A stretch of 36,105 nucleotides of DNA from a virus, in IMG/VR virus record IMGVR_UViG_3300022213_000175, positions 1 through 36,105 of that record; one strand, given 5' to 3'. The notes under the pieces are model-generated. The model had not been told where the DNA came from. It saw nothing but the letters and a program-made list of their open reading frames with translations, and searched no databases. Positions 14,714 to 23,114 of this stretch are shown piece after piece. The number at the start of each line of letters is the position of its first letter. Position 1 is the stretch's first letter. The translations under genes were made by a program, and so were the position numbers.

Positions 14714-16423
14714 CTAGATCCTCCGCTTGCCGATCCGGCCGTTTGTGAAGGTGACCGCGACGACGGTCACCGATTCGCCCCCGCCGCTCGAGCGCGAGCT
14801 CGAGGCGCCCGATTGCCCGCCGCGGTAGCCCCCGCCGTCGTCTTTGTAGTTCGCGCCCTGATCCGGCGGTGGCTCGTAGCCGTTCGGAGCGGTGACCGCG
14901 CTCCCCGCGCTCCCCGCGCCCCCTCCGCCGCTGCTCCGCGGGAACGGGATCGACTCCCCGAGGATTTGGGAGGCGGGAACAACCATCGAACCGAGCACGA
15001 TCGCCGCGGCCTCGAATGGCGCCCCGATCGCGTTCCCTGGGATGGTCGAGAGATCGCGCGTGAGGTTGAACCACGTCGCGATCGCGGACGCGGTCAGGCT
15101 GACGAGCTCGAGGGTTTTCTGCAACGCGAGCGCCCGTTGCGCTCGCGCGACCTCCGCCGCGGTGACCGCGTCTCCCGCCTCGAGCCGCGCGGTGTAGCTG
15201 GCGATCACTCCGTCGGTGAGCAGCTCGATCGCCGCGGTCGCCTCGCCGAACGCACTCGCGACGTATTGCGCCTCTTTTGCGGCGACCCCCATCCGCTCGC
15301 GCGCTGCTCCGAGCGCCGCGTCGCTCGTCCGCTGCTCCTCGAGTCGCCGCGCGACGATCGCCTCGTTGAGCTTGTCGACCGCCTCGAGCTCGCGCTCGTA
15401 ATTGGCGAACCGCTGGTCCCATGCCCACTGATCGATCGAGCTCGAGACCGACTCTTGCAGCGCGAGCAGTCGCTCTTGCTCGGCGACCTCCGCAGCGATC
15501 GCATCCGTGAGCTCCCGCCGTTGACGCGCCTCGTCGTCGAGGCGCAATTTCTCGCGCTCCTCCGCGAGCTTAGTCCACCGGTCGATCTCCGCCTGCGTCG
15601 GCGCGAGTTTGGCCTCCGCCGCGGTGTCGACGAGCGTTTGATAGGCGCCCTCGAGGTCGTCGACCGCCCCCTTTACGAGATTGATCGCGGGTGCCCACCG
15701 CGCCCATTCGGGGAGCCAGTCGATGACCTCGTCGATTTTGCGACGGACCGCATCGAAGCTCTTTTCGAGACCGTTGACCCATTCGATCAGGTCGGTGACC
15801 TTCCCGGCGAGCGCAGTCAGCGCGGGGGCGAGTGCCGCGCCAAGCTGTGTCGTGAGCACGTCGACCTGTTGCCACAGCGCTGCGGTCGCGTGCTGATACT
15901 GATCGAGCGCCTCCCGAGCGGCGGGGTCGACGAGCGCAGACTCGCCCATTGCGTCGAGGCGCTTGACCGCCTCACCCGCCGCGTTTGTGACCGCTGCCAT
16001 CCCCGCGACGAGCACGCCACCCGCGACCGCCGCGACCCCGATCGCCGCGGCCGCTCCGAGCACGGCGACCCCAACCCCCGTCGCCGCGACCCCGGCGACC
16101 CCGAGGCTCGCGGTGACCTCCCCGACGCCCCCCGCCGCTTGCCCGAGCGGGAGCGCGAAGTCGAAGATCGCTTTTCCGATCGAGGCGATCGGCCCCCCGG
16201 CGCTCTCGAACCCCTTTTTGAGCACCTCCGAGGCTTTCTTGAACGACCCCGACATCGCCTTGCCGACGTCGGTCGCCCCGCTTTCGGCGTGCTTGAGCTC
16301 CTTTCGCACTTTGGAGGCGAGCTCTTTCGCCTCCTTTCCGCCGATGTCGGGGAGCAGCGCCAACCGGCGCTCAAACTCGCGGAGCTCGGCGGTGACGGCG
16401 ACTGTAAGGCGATCACCGGGCAC
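14714..16423 (-). CDS. Tail tape measure protein, 569 residues
   Basis: Tape measure features are clear. Residues 1-75 are charged helices, and about 80-155 form a very hydrophobic Ala/Gly/Val region that could cross a membrane during DNA entry. Long helical coiled-coil stretches run from about 280 to 430, another hydrophobic region lies near 440-490, and a Gly/Ser-rich tail ends the protein. It follows the frameshifted tail chaperone genes as usual for siphophages. At about 1.5 angstroms per residue the tail would be short, near 85 nm. Its start overlaps the end of the upstream gene by 11 bases. Confidence 0.8.
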   Translation of the reverse strand: MPGDRLTVAVTAELREFERRLALLPDIGGKEAKELASKVRKELKHAESGATDVGKAMSGSFKKASEVLKKGFESAGGPIASIGKAIFDFALPLGQAAGGVGEVTASLGVAGVAATGVGVAVLGAAAAIGVAAVAGGVLVAGMAAVTNAAGEAVKRLDAMGESALVDPAAREALDQYQHATAALWQQVDVLTTQLGAALAPALTALAGKVTDLIEWVNGLEKSFDAVRRKIDEVIDWLPEWARWAPAINLVKGAVDDLEGAYQTLVDTAAEAKLAPTQAEIDRWTKLAEEREKLRLDDEARQRRELTDAIAAEVAEQERLLALQESVSSSIDQWAWDQRFANYERELEAVDKLNEAIVARRLEEQRTSDAALGAARERMGVAAKEAQYVASAFGEATAAIELLTDGVIASYTARLEAGDAVTAAEVARAQRALALQKTLELVSLTASAIATWFNLTRDLSTIPGNAIGAPFEAAAIVLGSMVVPASQILGESIPFPRSSGGGGAGSAGSAVTAPNGYEPPPDQGANYKDDGGGYRGGQSGASSSRSSGGGESVTVVAVTFTNGRIGKRRI

Positions 16424-16826
16424 GACGACGACCCCCCCCGACGATCACGTCGCCGAGCTCCGCGAGTAGACGACGCTTGAGCAGGGTCATGGGCCCGCGC
16501 ACGAGCGATTGCCACGCGTTTTTTCCCTGCAAACCGCCCTTTACGCTCTTGATGTAGACCGAATACGGCACGAGGGCGAGGATTTGCCCCTCGACGCGCG
16601 CGGCTCCCCGGTCGAGGAGCACGGCGGTGCGAAGCCCGTCGCGGCTCCGCCCGGTCTTGACGGGCCACCGGGCGACCGCCTCGTCGAAGATCGCCCGCAC
16701 GTCGCGCTCGATCCGCTCGTAGACGACCCCGCCGGTCTCCTCGAGGAGCGACTCGACCCAGCGGCGGAGGCCATCGTCAACGGTGACGGTGACGTCCCCC
16801 TCCCGGTAGCGGATCAGGTCGGGCAT
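16413..16826 (-). CDS. HK97 gp10-like tail/neck protein, 137 residues
   Basis: The central part reads VKTGRSRDGLRTAVLLDRGAA and is followed by VPYSVYIKSVKGG, the pattern of HK97 gp10-type proteins: a PV-K-TG-x-L-R segment then a strand-rich part with Y-x-x-Y. Such proteins act at the head-tail joint or in tail completion. It lies between the tail chaperones and the tape measure, slightly unusual for gp10 homologues, which normally precede the tail tube gene. Its start overlaps the end of the -1 frame of the chaperone. Confidence 0.45.
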   Translation of the reverse strand: MPDLIRYREGDVTVTVDDGLRRWVESLLEETGGVVYERIERDVRAIFDEAVARWPVKTGRSRDGLRTAVLLDRGAARVEGQILALVPYSVYIKSVKGGLQGKNAWQSLVRGPMTLLKRRLLAELGDVIVGGGRRRAR

Positions 16827-17372
16827 GGTCCCCTCCGGTCGAGGTCAGCTTGGCGAGCTCCGCGCTGTGCTCGCGGTAGTCCGCGATCAGCAACGCTTGC
16901 TCGTCGGGCGCTAGCTCGGCGAGCCATCCGGGGGCGCGTCCCCACCATCGTTCAATCGCGAGCCGCTCGCGCTCGAGTCTCCCGAGGGGGGTTCGGAAAA
17001 AACCGCCGTGCGCTCGACCATTTGAGCGGTCGGGATCGAGGCGCGGATGACCTCGAGCGCGCGTTGCCCGTGCTGCACGAGCTCGAGCATCGTCGGAGCC
17101 TCGTCGCCCGGACCGAGCTTCACGTCGGGCCCGAGGAACAGGTCGACGACCTTCATCCCGAACGCGAGCACGTCCCCGTCGAACGGGATCCGCGACCGCA
17201 CGCGCGCCACGCACAGACCGAGCGCCGCGGCGAGCACGAAGTGCGTCGGGCGTACCTTGCGCGTGTCGCCCGCGATGTCCTCCACCGCGAGGAGCAGCGC
17301 GTATGCGTGGCTCACGCGCGGCGGGGCGGTCAGGACGAGCTCGGAGCCCGCGAACCGGATCGGCTCACTCAC
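16777..17372 (-). CDS. Tail assembly chaperone, long -1 frameshift form (gpGT-like), about 198 residues
   Basis: Reading continues from the short form through a -1 shift at codon TTT (17000-16998) into a frame that gives FRTPLGRLERERLAIERW and then APGWLAELAPDEQALLIADY. This second part is strongly protein-like, helical, with conserved-looking Trp and Pro, and has no start codon or ribosome site of its own. It ends at 16777, overlapping the next gene. This is the standard layout of the lambda gpG/gpGT pair. The exact efficiency and slip point cannot be seen from sequence. Confidence 0.65.
16911..17372 (-). CDS. Tail assembly chaperone, short form (gpG-like), 153 residues
   Basis: It sits between the tail tube and tape measure genes, where siphophages encode a gpG/gpGT chaperone pair that coats the tape measure during tail building. 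Residues 1-120 are folded with helices (SHAYALLLAVEDIAG, THFVLAAALGLCV). The end of the frame after residue 126 becomes Ser/Gly/Pro-rich and low in complexity, as expected beyond a frameshift site. The start is a GTG close to the upstream stop. Confidence 0.65.
   Translation of the reverse strand: MSEPIRFAGSELVLTAPPRVSHAYALLLAVEDIAGDTRKVRPTHFVLAAALGLCVARVRSRIPFDGDVLAFGMKVVDLFLGPDVKLGPGDEAPTMLELVQHGQRALEVIRASIPTAQMVERTAVFSEPPSGDSSASGSRLNDGGDAPPDGSPS
16997..17003 (-). promoter_or_regulatory. Candidate -1 programmed ribosomal frameshift site (GTTTTTT)
   Basis: On the leftward strand the zero-frame codons are GCG GTT TTT TCC. A run of six T lets the Phe tRNA slip back one base from TTT to TTT, giving GTT TTT TTC CGA in the -1 frame. 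A C-rich run (ACCCCCC) a few bases downstream is a second, weaker slip candidate. No other six-T run was noticed in this very GC-rich genome. Confidence 0.6.
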
Positions 17373-17721
17373 CGTCGCCCCCTGCGTCGAGCGACCCGGG
17401 GAAGCGCGCGGGCGTCAGGGTGCGGGGCGGGGGCTCCGCCACCGCGGGACGCGCCTCGGGCTGCGGGACGGGGGCGGGGGCGGGCTCCCGATCGGGCACG
17501 AGGTGCCACTCGCCATCGGCGCCGAGCTGTGCGTGCACGCGCCCGTCGAGCGTGCACGTCGAGCCCACCGGGAAGCGCCCGCGGCGCTCCCACCCCTCGC
17601 CGCGGATCGGGACGTCGGTGTGCGACTGTCCCTGCACCGTGAGCCACGCACGCCGCGCGTCCCGCCGCTGGTAGCGCTCGATCTCCGTGCCCGCTGCGTC
17701 CTTCACGATTGCAAGTGCCAT
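17365..17721 (-). CDS. Small tail-region protein, 118 residues
   Basis: The ATG has GGGAG six bases upstream. Residues 1-75 form a compact beta-rich domain (ALAIVKDAAGTEIERYQRRD ... GSTCTLDGRVHAQLGADGEW). The rest is a Pro/Ala-rich tail. It lies directly after the tail tube gene and overlaps the chaperone start, so a minor tail or assembly role is likely. No family recognised. Confidence 0.5.
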   Translation of the reverse strand: MALAIVKDAAGTEIERYQRRDARRAWLTVQGQSHTDVPIRGEGWERRGRFPVGSTCTLDGRVHAQLGADGEWHLVPDREPAPAPVPQPEARPAVAEPPPRTLTPARFPGSLDAGGDGE

Positions 17722-17744
17722 TCGATCTCCCGTGCCGTGAGGCG

Positions 17745-18284
17745 CTAGGCCTCGGTGAGCGTGACCGTCTGCGAGTTGACGAGCACAATGTCGCCGAGAC
17801 ATTGCGCGCTGATCGCGAGGATGTTGCCGTCGATCGCCTCGTTCCACTCGCACGCGACGACGCAATCCTCGCACGTGATCGTCTCGTCGGCGGTATCGCC
17901 CCAATTCGTGCCCTCGATCGTGAGCTTGATGTCGATCGTGTACTCGCGATTGGCGCCGAGCGTGCTGACGTTCGCCGCATAGGCGCCTTTTTTGCCGGCA
18001 AACTCCCATGGGGTTCCGGGTGCCACTCCGGACGAGCCGATCACGTTGCCCGTGAAGCACGTGAACGTGACCTGCGGAAAGATCCGCTCGCCGCGGTTCA
18101 GGCTCCCAAACTTGCCCCGCCGTGTCATCACGACCGGGGCGTTCTGGTTCGCGGGTCCGAGCCCGGTGATCTTGAGATCGCCGCGGTCGGTGGCGAGCGC
18201 GAGCGTGACCGGGGTCCCGGTGCCGTCGATCAGCGTGATCGCCCCCTGTAGGTTGTTCTTCCAAAAGGTCGATTCCGCCGCCAT
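17745..18284 (-). CDS. Major tail tube protein, 179 residues
   Basis: Size, position before the tail chaperones and tape measure, and composition all fit a major tail protein. The protein is beta-rich (GAITLIDGTGTPVTLALATD, EYTIDIKLTIEGTNWGD) with an acidic Cys-containing segment (ETITCEDCVVACEW) near residue 136. Tail tube proteins stack as hexameric rings around the tape measure. Assignment is from context and fold style, not from a specific signature. Confidence 0.65.
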   Translation of the reverse strand: MAAESTFWKNNLQGAITLIDGTGTPVTLALATDRGDLKITGLGPANQNAPVVMTRRGKFGSLNRGERIFPQVTFTCFTGNVIGSSGVAPGTPWEFAGKKGAYAANVSTLGANREYTIDIKLTIEGTNWGDTADETITCEDCVVACEWNEAIDGNILAISAQCLGDIVLVNSQTVTLTEA

Positions 18285-18299
18285 TGACGCCCCCTCCCG

Positions 18300-18746
18300 C
18301 TACAGCGGGTAGCCGTGGAATACCTCGACGGTCACGTGCCCGAGGAACACGGTCCCGTCGCCGATCACTTGCCGATCCACCTGCACGACCCGCGGGGCGG
18401 GTCCGCCGCTCCCGGTCGTGCCCCCGAGGGCGACGACGAGCGCCGCCTCCCGGGCGAGGGCGACGTCATAGTCGCCGACGTGCGCGTCCGCGCGGAGGTA
18501 GCTGGAAAACTTGATCCCGACGATCGTGCGCGCGGGTGCTTGCCCGCCGCTGGGTTGGCGCCCGTCGAGGAACGTCGTCGAGGGGAGCCCGACCGCGTAG
18601 GCGAGCGCCTCGACGTCTTGCAGGTCGGCGCCCGGAAACAGGTCGTAGGACAGCGCCGACGGTCGCCACGGGGGCGAGAGGATCCCGAGCACAGCGGCGA
18701 GCCGTGCTTGGATCCTCGCCCGGATCGTGGCGGGTGCGAGGCTCAC
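18300..18746 (-). CDS. Putative tail terminator / tail completion protein, 148 residues
   Basis: It starts at the GTG of a GTGA overlap. It opens with a helix (ATIRARIQARLAAVLGIL) and has a mixed alpha/beta body with a strand-rich end (TVFLGHVTVEVFHGYPL). This position, immediately upstream of the tail tube gene, and this length are typical of gpU-like tail terminators. No signature motif was seen. Confidence 0.5.
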   Translation of the reverse strand: MSLAPATIRARIQARLAAVLGILSPPWRPSALSYDLFPGADLQDVEALAYAVGLPSTTFLDGRQPSGGQAPARTIVGIKFSSYLRADAHVGDYDVALAREAALVVALGGTTGSGGPAPRVVQVDRQVIGDGTVFLGHVTVEVFHGYPL

Positions 18747-19249
18747 GCGTACTCGATCACGTGACCGCCCGCCGCGGCGACCTCGTTGTCCGCGTGCGCC
18801 ACGCTCCACGTGGCGGTGACGTCCCAGTAGTTCGCAACGGTGTTGTCGAGCGTGATCACCGTCGGTCCGAAGCTCGACACTTTCTCGACGTTCGCCGCGT
18901 CGGTTGCCGAGATCATGCCGTAGACGATCGCGCGGGTCGCGCTGTGCACCTCGAGGTGACACTCGACGACCGCCGCGTCCGCGTCGACCACGTCGATCGC
19001 GGCGGACGCACCGCACGCGGTGTTCGATCCGGGCGTCGACGAGCTCCCGAATCGCACCTTGAGCGTGAGCGTGTCCGTGCTGTTGTTGTCGTTGACGATC
19101 ACGGGGACACGCATCGTGTAGAGCTTCCCGGCTTGCAGCGCGTAGGCGGCGAAGATCCGCCCGTAGAGCCTGCCCTCGGTCGTCGTGTTCTCCACCTCCG
19201 CTGCCTCGCCGGTCGCGATGGCGATCAATCGTCCTGCGATCATGCTCAC
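18743..19249 (-). CDS. Putative minor virion protein, 168 residues
   Basis: It starts at GTG overlapping the previous TGA; an ATG two codons later is possible. The protein is beta-rich, with alternating hydrophobic and Thr/Ser residues (LYTMRVPVIVNDNNSTDTLT, ATRAIVYGMISATDAANVE), and has no catalytic motif. It resembles capsid decoration or tail-decoration beta-sandwich proteins, but its place between connector and terminator genes leaves the role open. Confidence 0.5.
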   Translation of the reverse strand: MSMIAGRLIAIATGEAAEVENTTTEGRLYGRIFAAYALQAGKLYTMRVPVIVNDNNSTDTLTLKVRFGSSSTPGSNTACGASAAIDVVDADAAVVECHLEVHSATRAIVYGMISATDAANVEKVSSFGPTVITLDNTVANYWDVTATWSVAHADNEVAAAGGHVIEYA

Positions 19250-20019
19250 CCCCACCTGTTCGGAGAGACGGGCTCACCGAACGATTGAAGCCAAACGGCG
19301 GGCTCGGATCCGACCTGATCCGTGTCCGCGCTCCCCGTGCTCGAGTCGACCTCGAGGTATTGAAACCGCGCGTCCGCCCATTCGACGCGCCATTGTTCGC
19401 GGTAGTATGCCGCCTTGTCGCCGAATGCGGCTTGGTTCCGCGTCGCGAGGTCTTCGAAGATCAGCGCGATCGTCCCGACGATTTGCAGCTCTCGGAGAGC
19501 CTCGCCGGACAGGATCAGCCAGGGGCGCCGACCTTTCCTGCGGAGCTTCTCCTCGATTTGGAGCCAGCACGAATCGAGGTAGTCGTCGAATTCGGCGAGC
19601 GTCAACGCGGTGATGGGGTGCGCGTTGGTCGGATCGAGCGCGCGGAGGCGCCCGAACAGATCCGCCGCGACCGCGGGAGGGTGCAGTCGCGACACGACGA
19701 GCGACGCGGTGCGGCGGATGTTGCGCGTCGTCCCGTCGGGCATGACGAGAGCCCACGCAAGGATCCACCCCTCTCCATAGGGCTCGTCGGTGAATGTAGC
19801 GGCCGGGATGTCGTAGTTGGCGATCGATCCCGTGAGATCGACGGTCACCCCCGAGAGCACCGCGACCTGACTCGCGTTGTAGACCGTGAGCGTCCCCGAG
19901 CTCGGGGAGACGAGCGCGCCCGCGTCATACACCCGCTGTTGCACGTTGTTGACCCGCCCTTTCTCGAGGCATTCGTGCGAGGTCGCGCGGGCGCTGTAGA
20001 GGGTGTCGGTCGCGGGCAT
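19246..20019 (-). CDS. Putative head-tail connector protein, 257 residues
   Basis: Residues 1-115 form a beta-rich domain (SGTLTVYNASQVAVLSGVTV ... GEGWILAWALVMPDG). Residues 120-257 are helical with a Trp-rich stretch (DDYLDSCWLQIEEKLRRKGR, WRVEWADARFQYLEVD). The helical part resembles gp6/gp15-type connector proteins that attach below the portal. It lies between the capsid genes and the tail genes, which supports the assignment. Confidence 0.5.
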   Translation of the reverse strand: MPATDTLYSARATSHECLEKGRVNNVQQRVYDAGALVSPSSGTLTVYNASQVAVLSGVTVDLTGSIANYDIPAATFTDEPYGEGWILAWALVMPDGTTRNIRRTASLVVSRLHPPAVAADLFGRLRALDPTNAHPITALTLAEFDDYLDSCWLQIEEKLRRKGRRPWLILSGEALRELQIVGTIALIFEDLATRNQAAFGDKAAYYREQWRVEWADARFQYLEVDSSTGSADTDQVGSEPAVWLQSFGEPVSPNRWG

Positions 20020-20023
20020 GGTC

Positions 20024-20386
20024 TCACCCCTCGTCGGTGAGCGCGGAGGGGAGCGCGAGCCCGCACCCGGGGCGACGCGGCTCGCCCTCGGGGATGCTCC
20101 CGCCGCTCACGACGAGGCGGTCGCCACGGATGCGCGCGAGCTCCTCCGCTTGGCGCTCGCTCGACTCCGCCGCGATCTCTCGCGCGCGCTGGCGATCGAA
20201 CCCTTCCCGGCGGAGCACGTCATAGTGCACCTCTCGGGCGTGCTGCTCGATGGCGTTCCCCTCGCGATACTCGGTCCACCCGGGGGCGACCCGAGCCTCG
20301 ACCCCGAGGCGCGTCCCCCGCGCGCGACGCTCGAGGCGCTCTCGAGCACCCGGGCGGGCGAGCAGTCGGCGGATCGCGTCGCTCAC
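20024..20386 (-). CDS. Small basic helical head-region protein, 120 residues
   Basis: It starts at the GTG of a GTGA overlap with the previous gene. The sequence is a series of charged helices (SDAIRRLLARPGARERLERR ... DVLRREGFDRQRAREIAAES) ending in a Gly/Pro-rich tail. It may bind DNA or act in head completion. Longer upstream frames are Arg/Ala-rich shadow and are not used. Confidence 0.5.
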   Translation of the reverse strand: MSDAIRRLLARPGARERLERRARGTRLGVEARVAPGWTEYREGNAIEQHAREVHYDVLRREGFDRQRAREIAAESSERQAEELARIRGDRLVVSGGSIPEGEPRRPGCGLALPSALTDEG

Positions 20387-21234
20387 CGCTTGCCCCGCGG
20401 CGAGCTCGGAGGCTCGACGGGCTCGGGGGTCGCGACGACGGGCTCGATCTCCTCGAGCGGGGCGACGGGCGTCTGCATTTGCTCCGCCCTCAGATCCTCC
20501 TGCCACGCGCGGACGACCCCGAGCCGTTGCCGGTACAGGTTCGCGCTCTCCGCGGACCCGTTCGCCTTGGAGAGCTCTTTGCCGAGCCGCGTCTCGTAAT
20601 GGCGCACGAGCCGCTCGATCACGTAGGGCCGTGGCTGCCCGAGGAGCCCGCGCTGCACGAGCCCCGAAAGCCACGTGACATAGCCGATCGTGTCCGATTG
20701 AATGTGCTCGGACCCCGCATAGAGCTGCTCAAAGCGCGTATGCCACGAGATCACTTTGACAAACGCGCCCGTCTTGCGGTCTTGCGCCACCCCGACCTGA
20801 AAGCCCCGGAGGTAGCTCCGCGGCTCGCCGGGCTTGCCCTCGTACCCGATGTCCCAGGGGAGCGCGTAGTGCCCCTGGCGGTCGACCGCGGCGAGCGCGT
20901 CCGTCGGATCGGGCGCTCCTCCCGAGCCGCGCGACACCCCGTTGACCCCGGGGTTGAACGACAACCGGTAGAGCTGCGGGATCAAGTGCCCCTCGAGCAC
21001 GTCCCACCGGTCGGCGCAGTAGACGAGGCGGAACGGGGGCGAGGCGGGGACGCGCGGATAGGGGTCCTGCTCCGCCGGTCGTCCCGCCACGTCGGGGAGG
21101 ATGTCGAGCGCCTCCGCGGCTCCGCTCGAGAGCAAAAACCGCCCGATCGGTCGGGTCGCCCCTTGCGGGACGTTCGGGGTGTCCGGGCTCGCGGGCGCCT
21201 CGGTCCCCTCGTCACCGTCTTGCAGTCGTGCCAT
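20383..21234 (-). CDS. Hypothetical head protein, 283 residues
   Basis: It lies directly after the major capsid gene. Residues 60-200 look folded (PPFRLVYCADRWDVLEGHLI ... GAFVKVISWHTRFEQLYAGS); the ends are Pro-rich. The YVTWLSGLVQRGLLGQPRPYVIERL segment is helical and ends in charged helices. It could be a minor capsid or adaptor protein. No family recognised. The start ATG is followed by an acidic, flexible N-terminus. Confidence 0.55.
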   Translation of the reverse strand: MARLQDGDEGTEAPASPDTPNVPQGATRPIGRFLLSSGAAEALDILPDVAGRPAEQDPYPRVPASPPFRLVYCADRWDVLEGHLIPQLYRLSFNPGVNGVSRGSGGAPDPTDALAAVDRQGHYALPWDIGYEGKPGEPRSYLRGFQVGVAQDRKTGAFVKVISWHTRFEQLYAGSEHIQSDTIGYVTWLSGLVQRGLLGQPRPYVIERLVRHYETRLGKELSKANGSAESANLYRQRLGVVRAWQEDLRAEQMQTPVAPLEEIEPVVATPEPVEPPSSPRGKR

Positions 21235-21257
21235 CGCTCACCCTCCGGTTGTGTGGG

Positions 21258-22229
21258 TCACGCGTCGCTGATCAGCGTGATCCCCGCCTCGACACCCTTC
21301 GCCCATGCCATGTACGCGTGGCTCACGAACGCGGTCTCAGCCGAGAACGCGTCGCGCGATCTCTCGAACAGGATCACGCCCGCGTTGCCCTCCTCGGAGT
21401 TTCCGCCGACGAGCACTTGGTTGTTCGGGTCGTCGACCCCGCGGACGAACATCCCGAGGCACCCGATCACCCCGCCGCTCGCGAACAGCGCACCGGCCCG
21501 ATCCGCAGCCGCGTTCGCCGTCTTGACGCGGTTGTTTCGGAACCAATCGACGCCGAGCCACGACCCGACGTAGCCCGTCCCCTGCAACGTCTGCATGGCG
21601 GCGAGCTCGGCGCTGTAGTTCTGCGTCCCGCCACCGGCGGACCCGATCGAGGTGCCCCCGTCGACGATCAGGTCAGACCACTGTTGCCCGTGGATCACGC
21701 CCATGAACGCGGGACCGGGGAGATTGCCCACCGCCCCCGCCCCGATCAGCGCCATGACCGACGCCACGTCGAGATCGGTCCCCGTCCCCGGTCCGCTCTG
21801 CGTCGAGAACCCGTCGATCACGTCGCAGATCAGGTCGGTCGCCCGACTGTTCATGCTCTGCACCGCGTCAAGCGCGAGGATGTCCGCGTCGATCCGCCCG
21901 TCGGGGAGCGTCATGCGGGCGAGGTCCGTCCACCCGTAGGCCTTCGTGTAGCGGGTGACCGTGAGGGTCGAGCTCCCGTCGGTGAGCGCGGTCAACGGGA
22001 CGGTCGACCCGTCGGCGAGCGCCGCGGGGAGGTCGTAGCTGTTGAGCCCGACGTGACTCACCTTGCGCGTCGCGGACCCGATCGCGTCGACGGGCTCCGC
22101 CATGAAGATCGCGGGATGCCGCGGGATGTTGTTTCGCTCGGCGAGGAGCAGGATCACCGCAGGATCGAGCACCTCGGAGGTGAGCAGGTCCGACAACGAG
22201 CTGTAGGTATTTGCGTTCGGTGCAGCCAT
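21258..22229 (-). CDS. Major capsid protein, 323 residues
   Basis: It follows terminase, portal and scaffold genes, the canonical place for the coat protein. The ATG at 22229 has GGGAGG nearby; an upstream in-frame extension is rejected as it lacks one. The N-terminal helix region (YSSLSDLLTSEVLDPAVILL), the segment AYGWTDLARMTLPDGRIDAD and the beta-rich C-terminal half are typical of the coat proteins of HK97-fold phages. Length of about 320 fits a coat protein with a separate scaffold protein. It has its own 196-base leader with a possible hairpin. Confidence 0.75.
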   Translation of the reverse strand: MAAPNANTYSSLSDLLTSEVLDPAVILLLAERNNIPRHPAIFMAEPVDAIGSATRKVSHVGLNSYDLPAALADGSTVPLTALTDGSSTLTVTRYTKAYGWTDLARMTLPDGRIDADILALDAVQSMNSRATDLICDVIDGFSTQSGPGTGTDLDVASVMALIGAGAVGNLPGPAFMGVIHGQQWSDLIVDGGTSIGSAGGGTQNYSAELAAMQTLQGTGYVGSWLGVDWFRNNRVKTANAAADRAGALFASGGVIGCLGMFVRGVDDPNNQVLVGGNSEEGNAGVILFERSRDAFSAETAFVSHAYMAWAKGVEAGITLISDA

Positions 22230-22338
22230 GGCCGACGATCCTCCCCCGTGGAATGGACCGGGAGCCCGACGACCGACGTCACCCCCGGGTCGAGGGGGCA
22301 CCTCGCCGACGATTGACAGCTCGTCGTGGCTTAGCCCC

Positions 22339-22354
22339 GGGGGAGGCATCCCCC
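22339..22354. other. Hairpin in the leader of the capsid gene
   Basis: GGGGGA-GGCA-TCCCCC forms a 6-bp stem with a four-base loop between the scaffold stop and the capsid start. The 196-base leader (22230-22425) shows no convincing gene. A promoter-like GGTAGCTT lies near its beginning on the leftward strand. The hairpin could limit read-through or stabilise the capsid mRNA. Confidence 0.35.
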
Positions 22355-22425
22355 GTGCGCGTCTTCACCGCCCGCGCTGGCGTGCCGTGCCCCTACGTTA
22401 CCCGGGCGGGGCATCACGTGGCAAG

Positions 22426-23100
22426 CTACCGTCGTCGCGCTCGGTAGGGTCCCCGCCCGACGCGCTTGCGCAATTCGTCGAACAGCCGCCCGTCACCGCG
22501 GATAGCTCGAGCGCGCGCCTCCGCCCATTCCTCGGGCGTCGGTTCGCCGCCTCCTCCGCCTCCCGTGTCGTCTGCGGGCGTCGTCCCCTTGTTCGGCTGC
22601 GGGCGACCGCGGGAGGTCGTCGCGGGCGCATCCTTCCCCTTGCCCGCGGGGGCTTTCCACCGCGACGTGATCGGCTCGAGCAGCTTCGGAGCCTTCGCAG
22701 GATCTTTCTTGATGCCCTCGAGCCAGTCGGGGAGGCTCGGGCGGTTCTCCGCCGGGAGGCGCCCGTGCGCGAATCGGACGAGCTCGACCTCGTCGGGATC
22801 CGTGAGCCCGGTCGCCCACAACGCCCGCTCCGTCTTGTGGGTCTCGACGAGCTTGGTTTTCTCGCCCTCGAGCTCACGGATCCGAGCCCCGAGGGTGTCC
22901 GCGGTCTCGGCTTTCGCGCGCACCGCCTCGAGCTCCCCGCGGAGCTGCTCGAGCTCGGTCGTCCGAGCAACGAGCTGTTGCCTCACCGTGCGGAGCTGCG
23001 TCGTCGCCGCTCCCGCTGCGCCTCCGCCTCCGGTTCCGCCTCCGGTTCCGCCCGCTGCGGGCGTCCCGTTCGCTCCCGTGCCCGTGCCCTCGTTCGCCAT
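22426..23100 (-). CDS. Scaffolding protein, 224 residues
   Basis: The sequence begins with a Gly/Ala-rich flexible stretch (1-35). A long coiled coil follows (about 36-95, LRTVRQQLVARTTELEQLRG ... RIRELEGEKTKLVETHKTE), then a short conserved-looking patch (ALWATGLTDPDEVELVRFAH), a disordered Pro/Gly/Lys-rich region and a charged C-terminus. This is the standard architecture of phage scaffolds, and it lies between portal and capsid genes. No protease motif is seen, so maturation cleavage by a phage protease is not suggested. Confidence 0.75.
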   Translation of the reverse strand: MANEGTGTGANGTPAAGGTGGGTGGGGAAGAATTQLRTVRQQLVARTTELEQLRGELEAVRAKAETADTLGARIRELEGEKTKLVETHKTERALWATGLTDPDEVELVRFAHGRLPAENRPSLPDWLEGIKKDPAKAPKLLEPITSRWKAPAGKGKDAPATTSRGRPQPNKGTTPADDTGGGGGGEPTPEEWAEARARAIRGDGRLFDELRKRVGRGPYRARRR

Positions 23101-23114
23101 CGTGCCTCCCTTTC

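Noticed and set aside
14813-16480. Long rightward open frame of 555 codons
   Set aside because: It is antisense to the tape measure gene, whose sense frame has all expected features.
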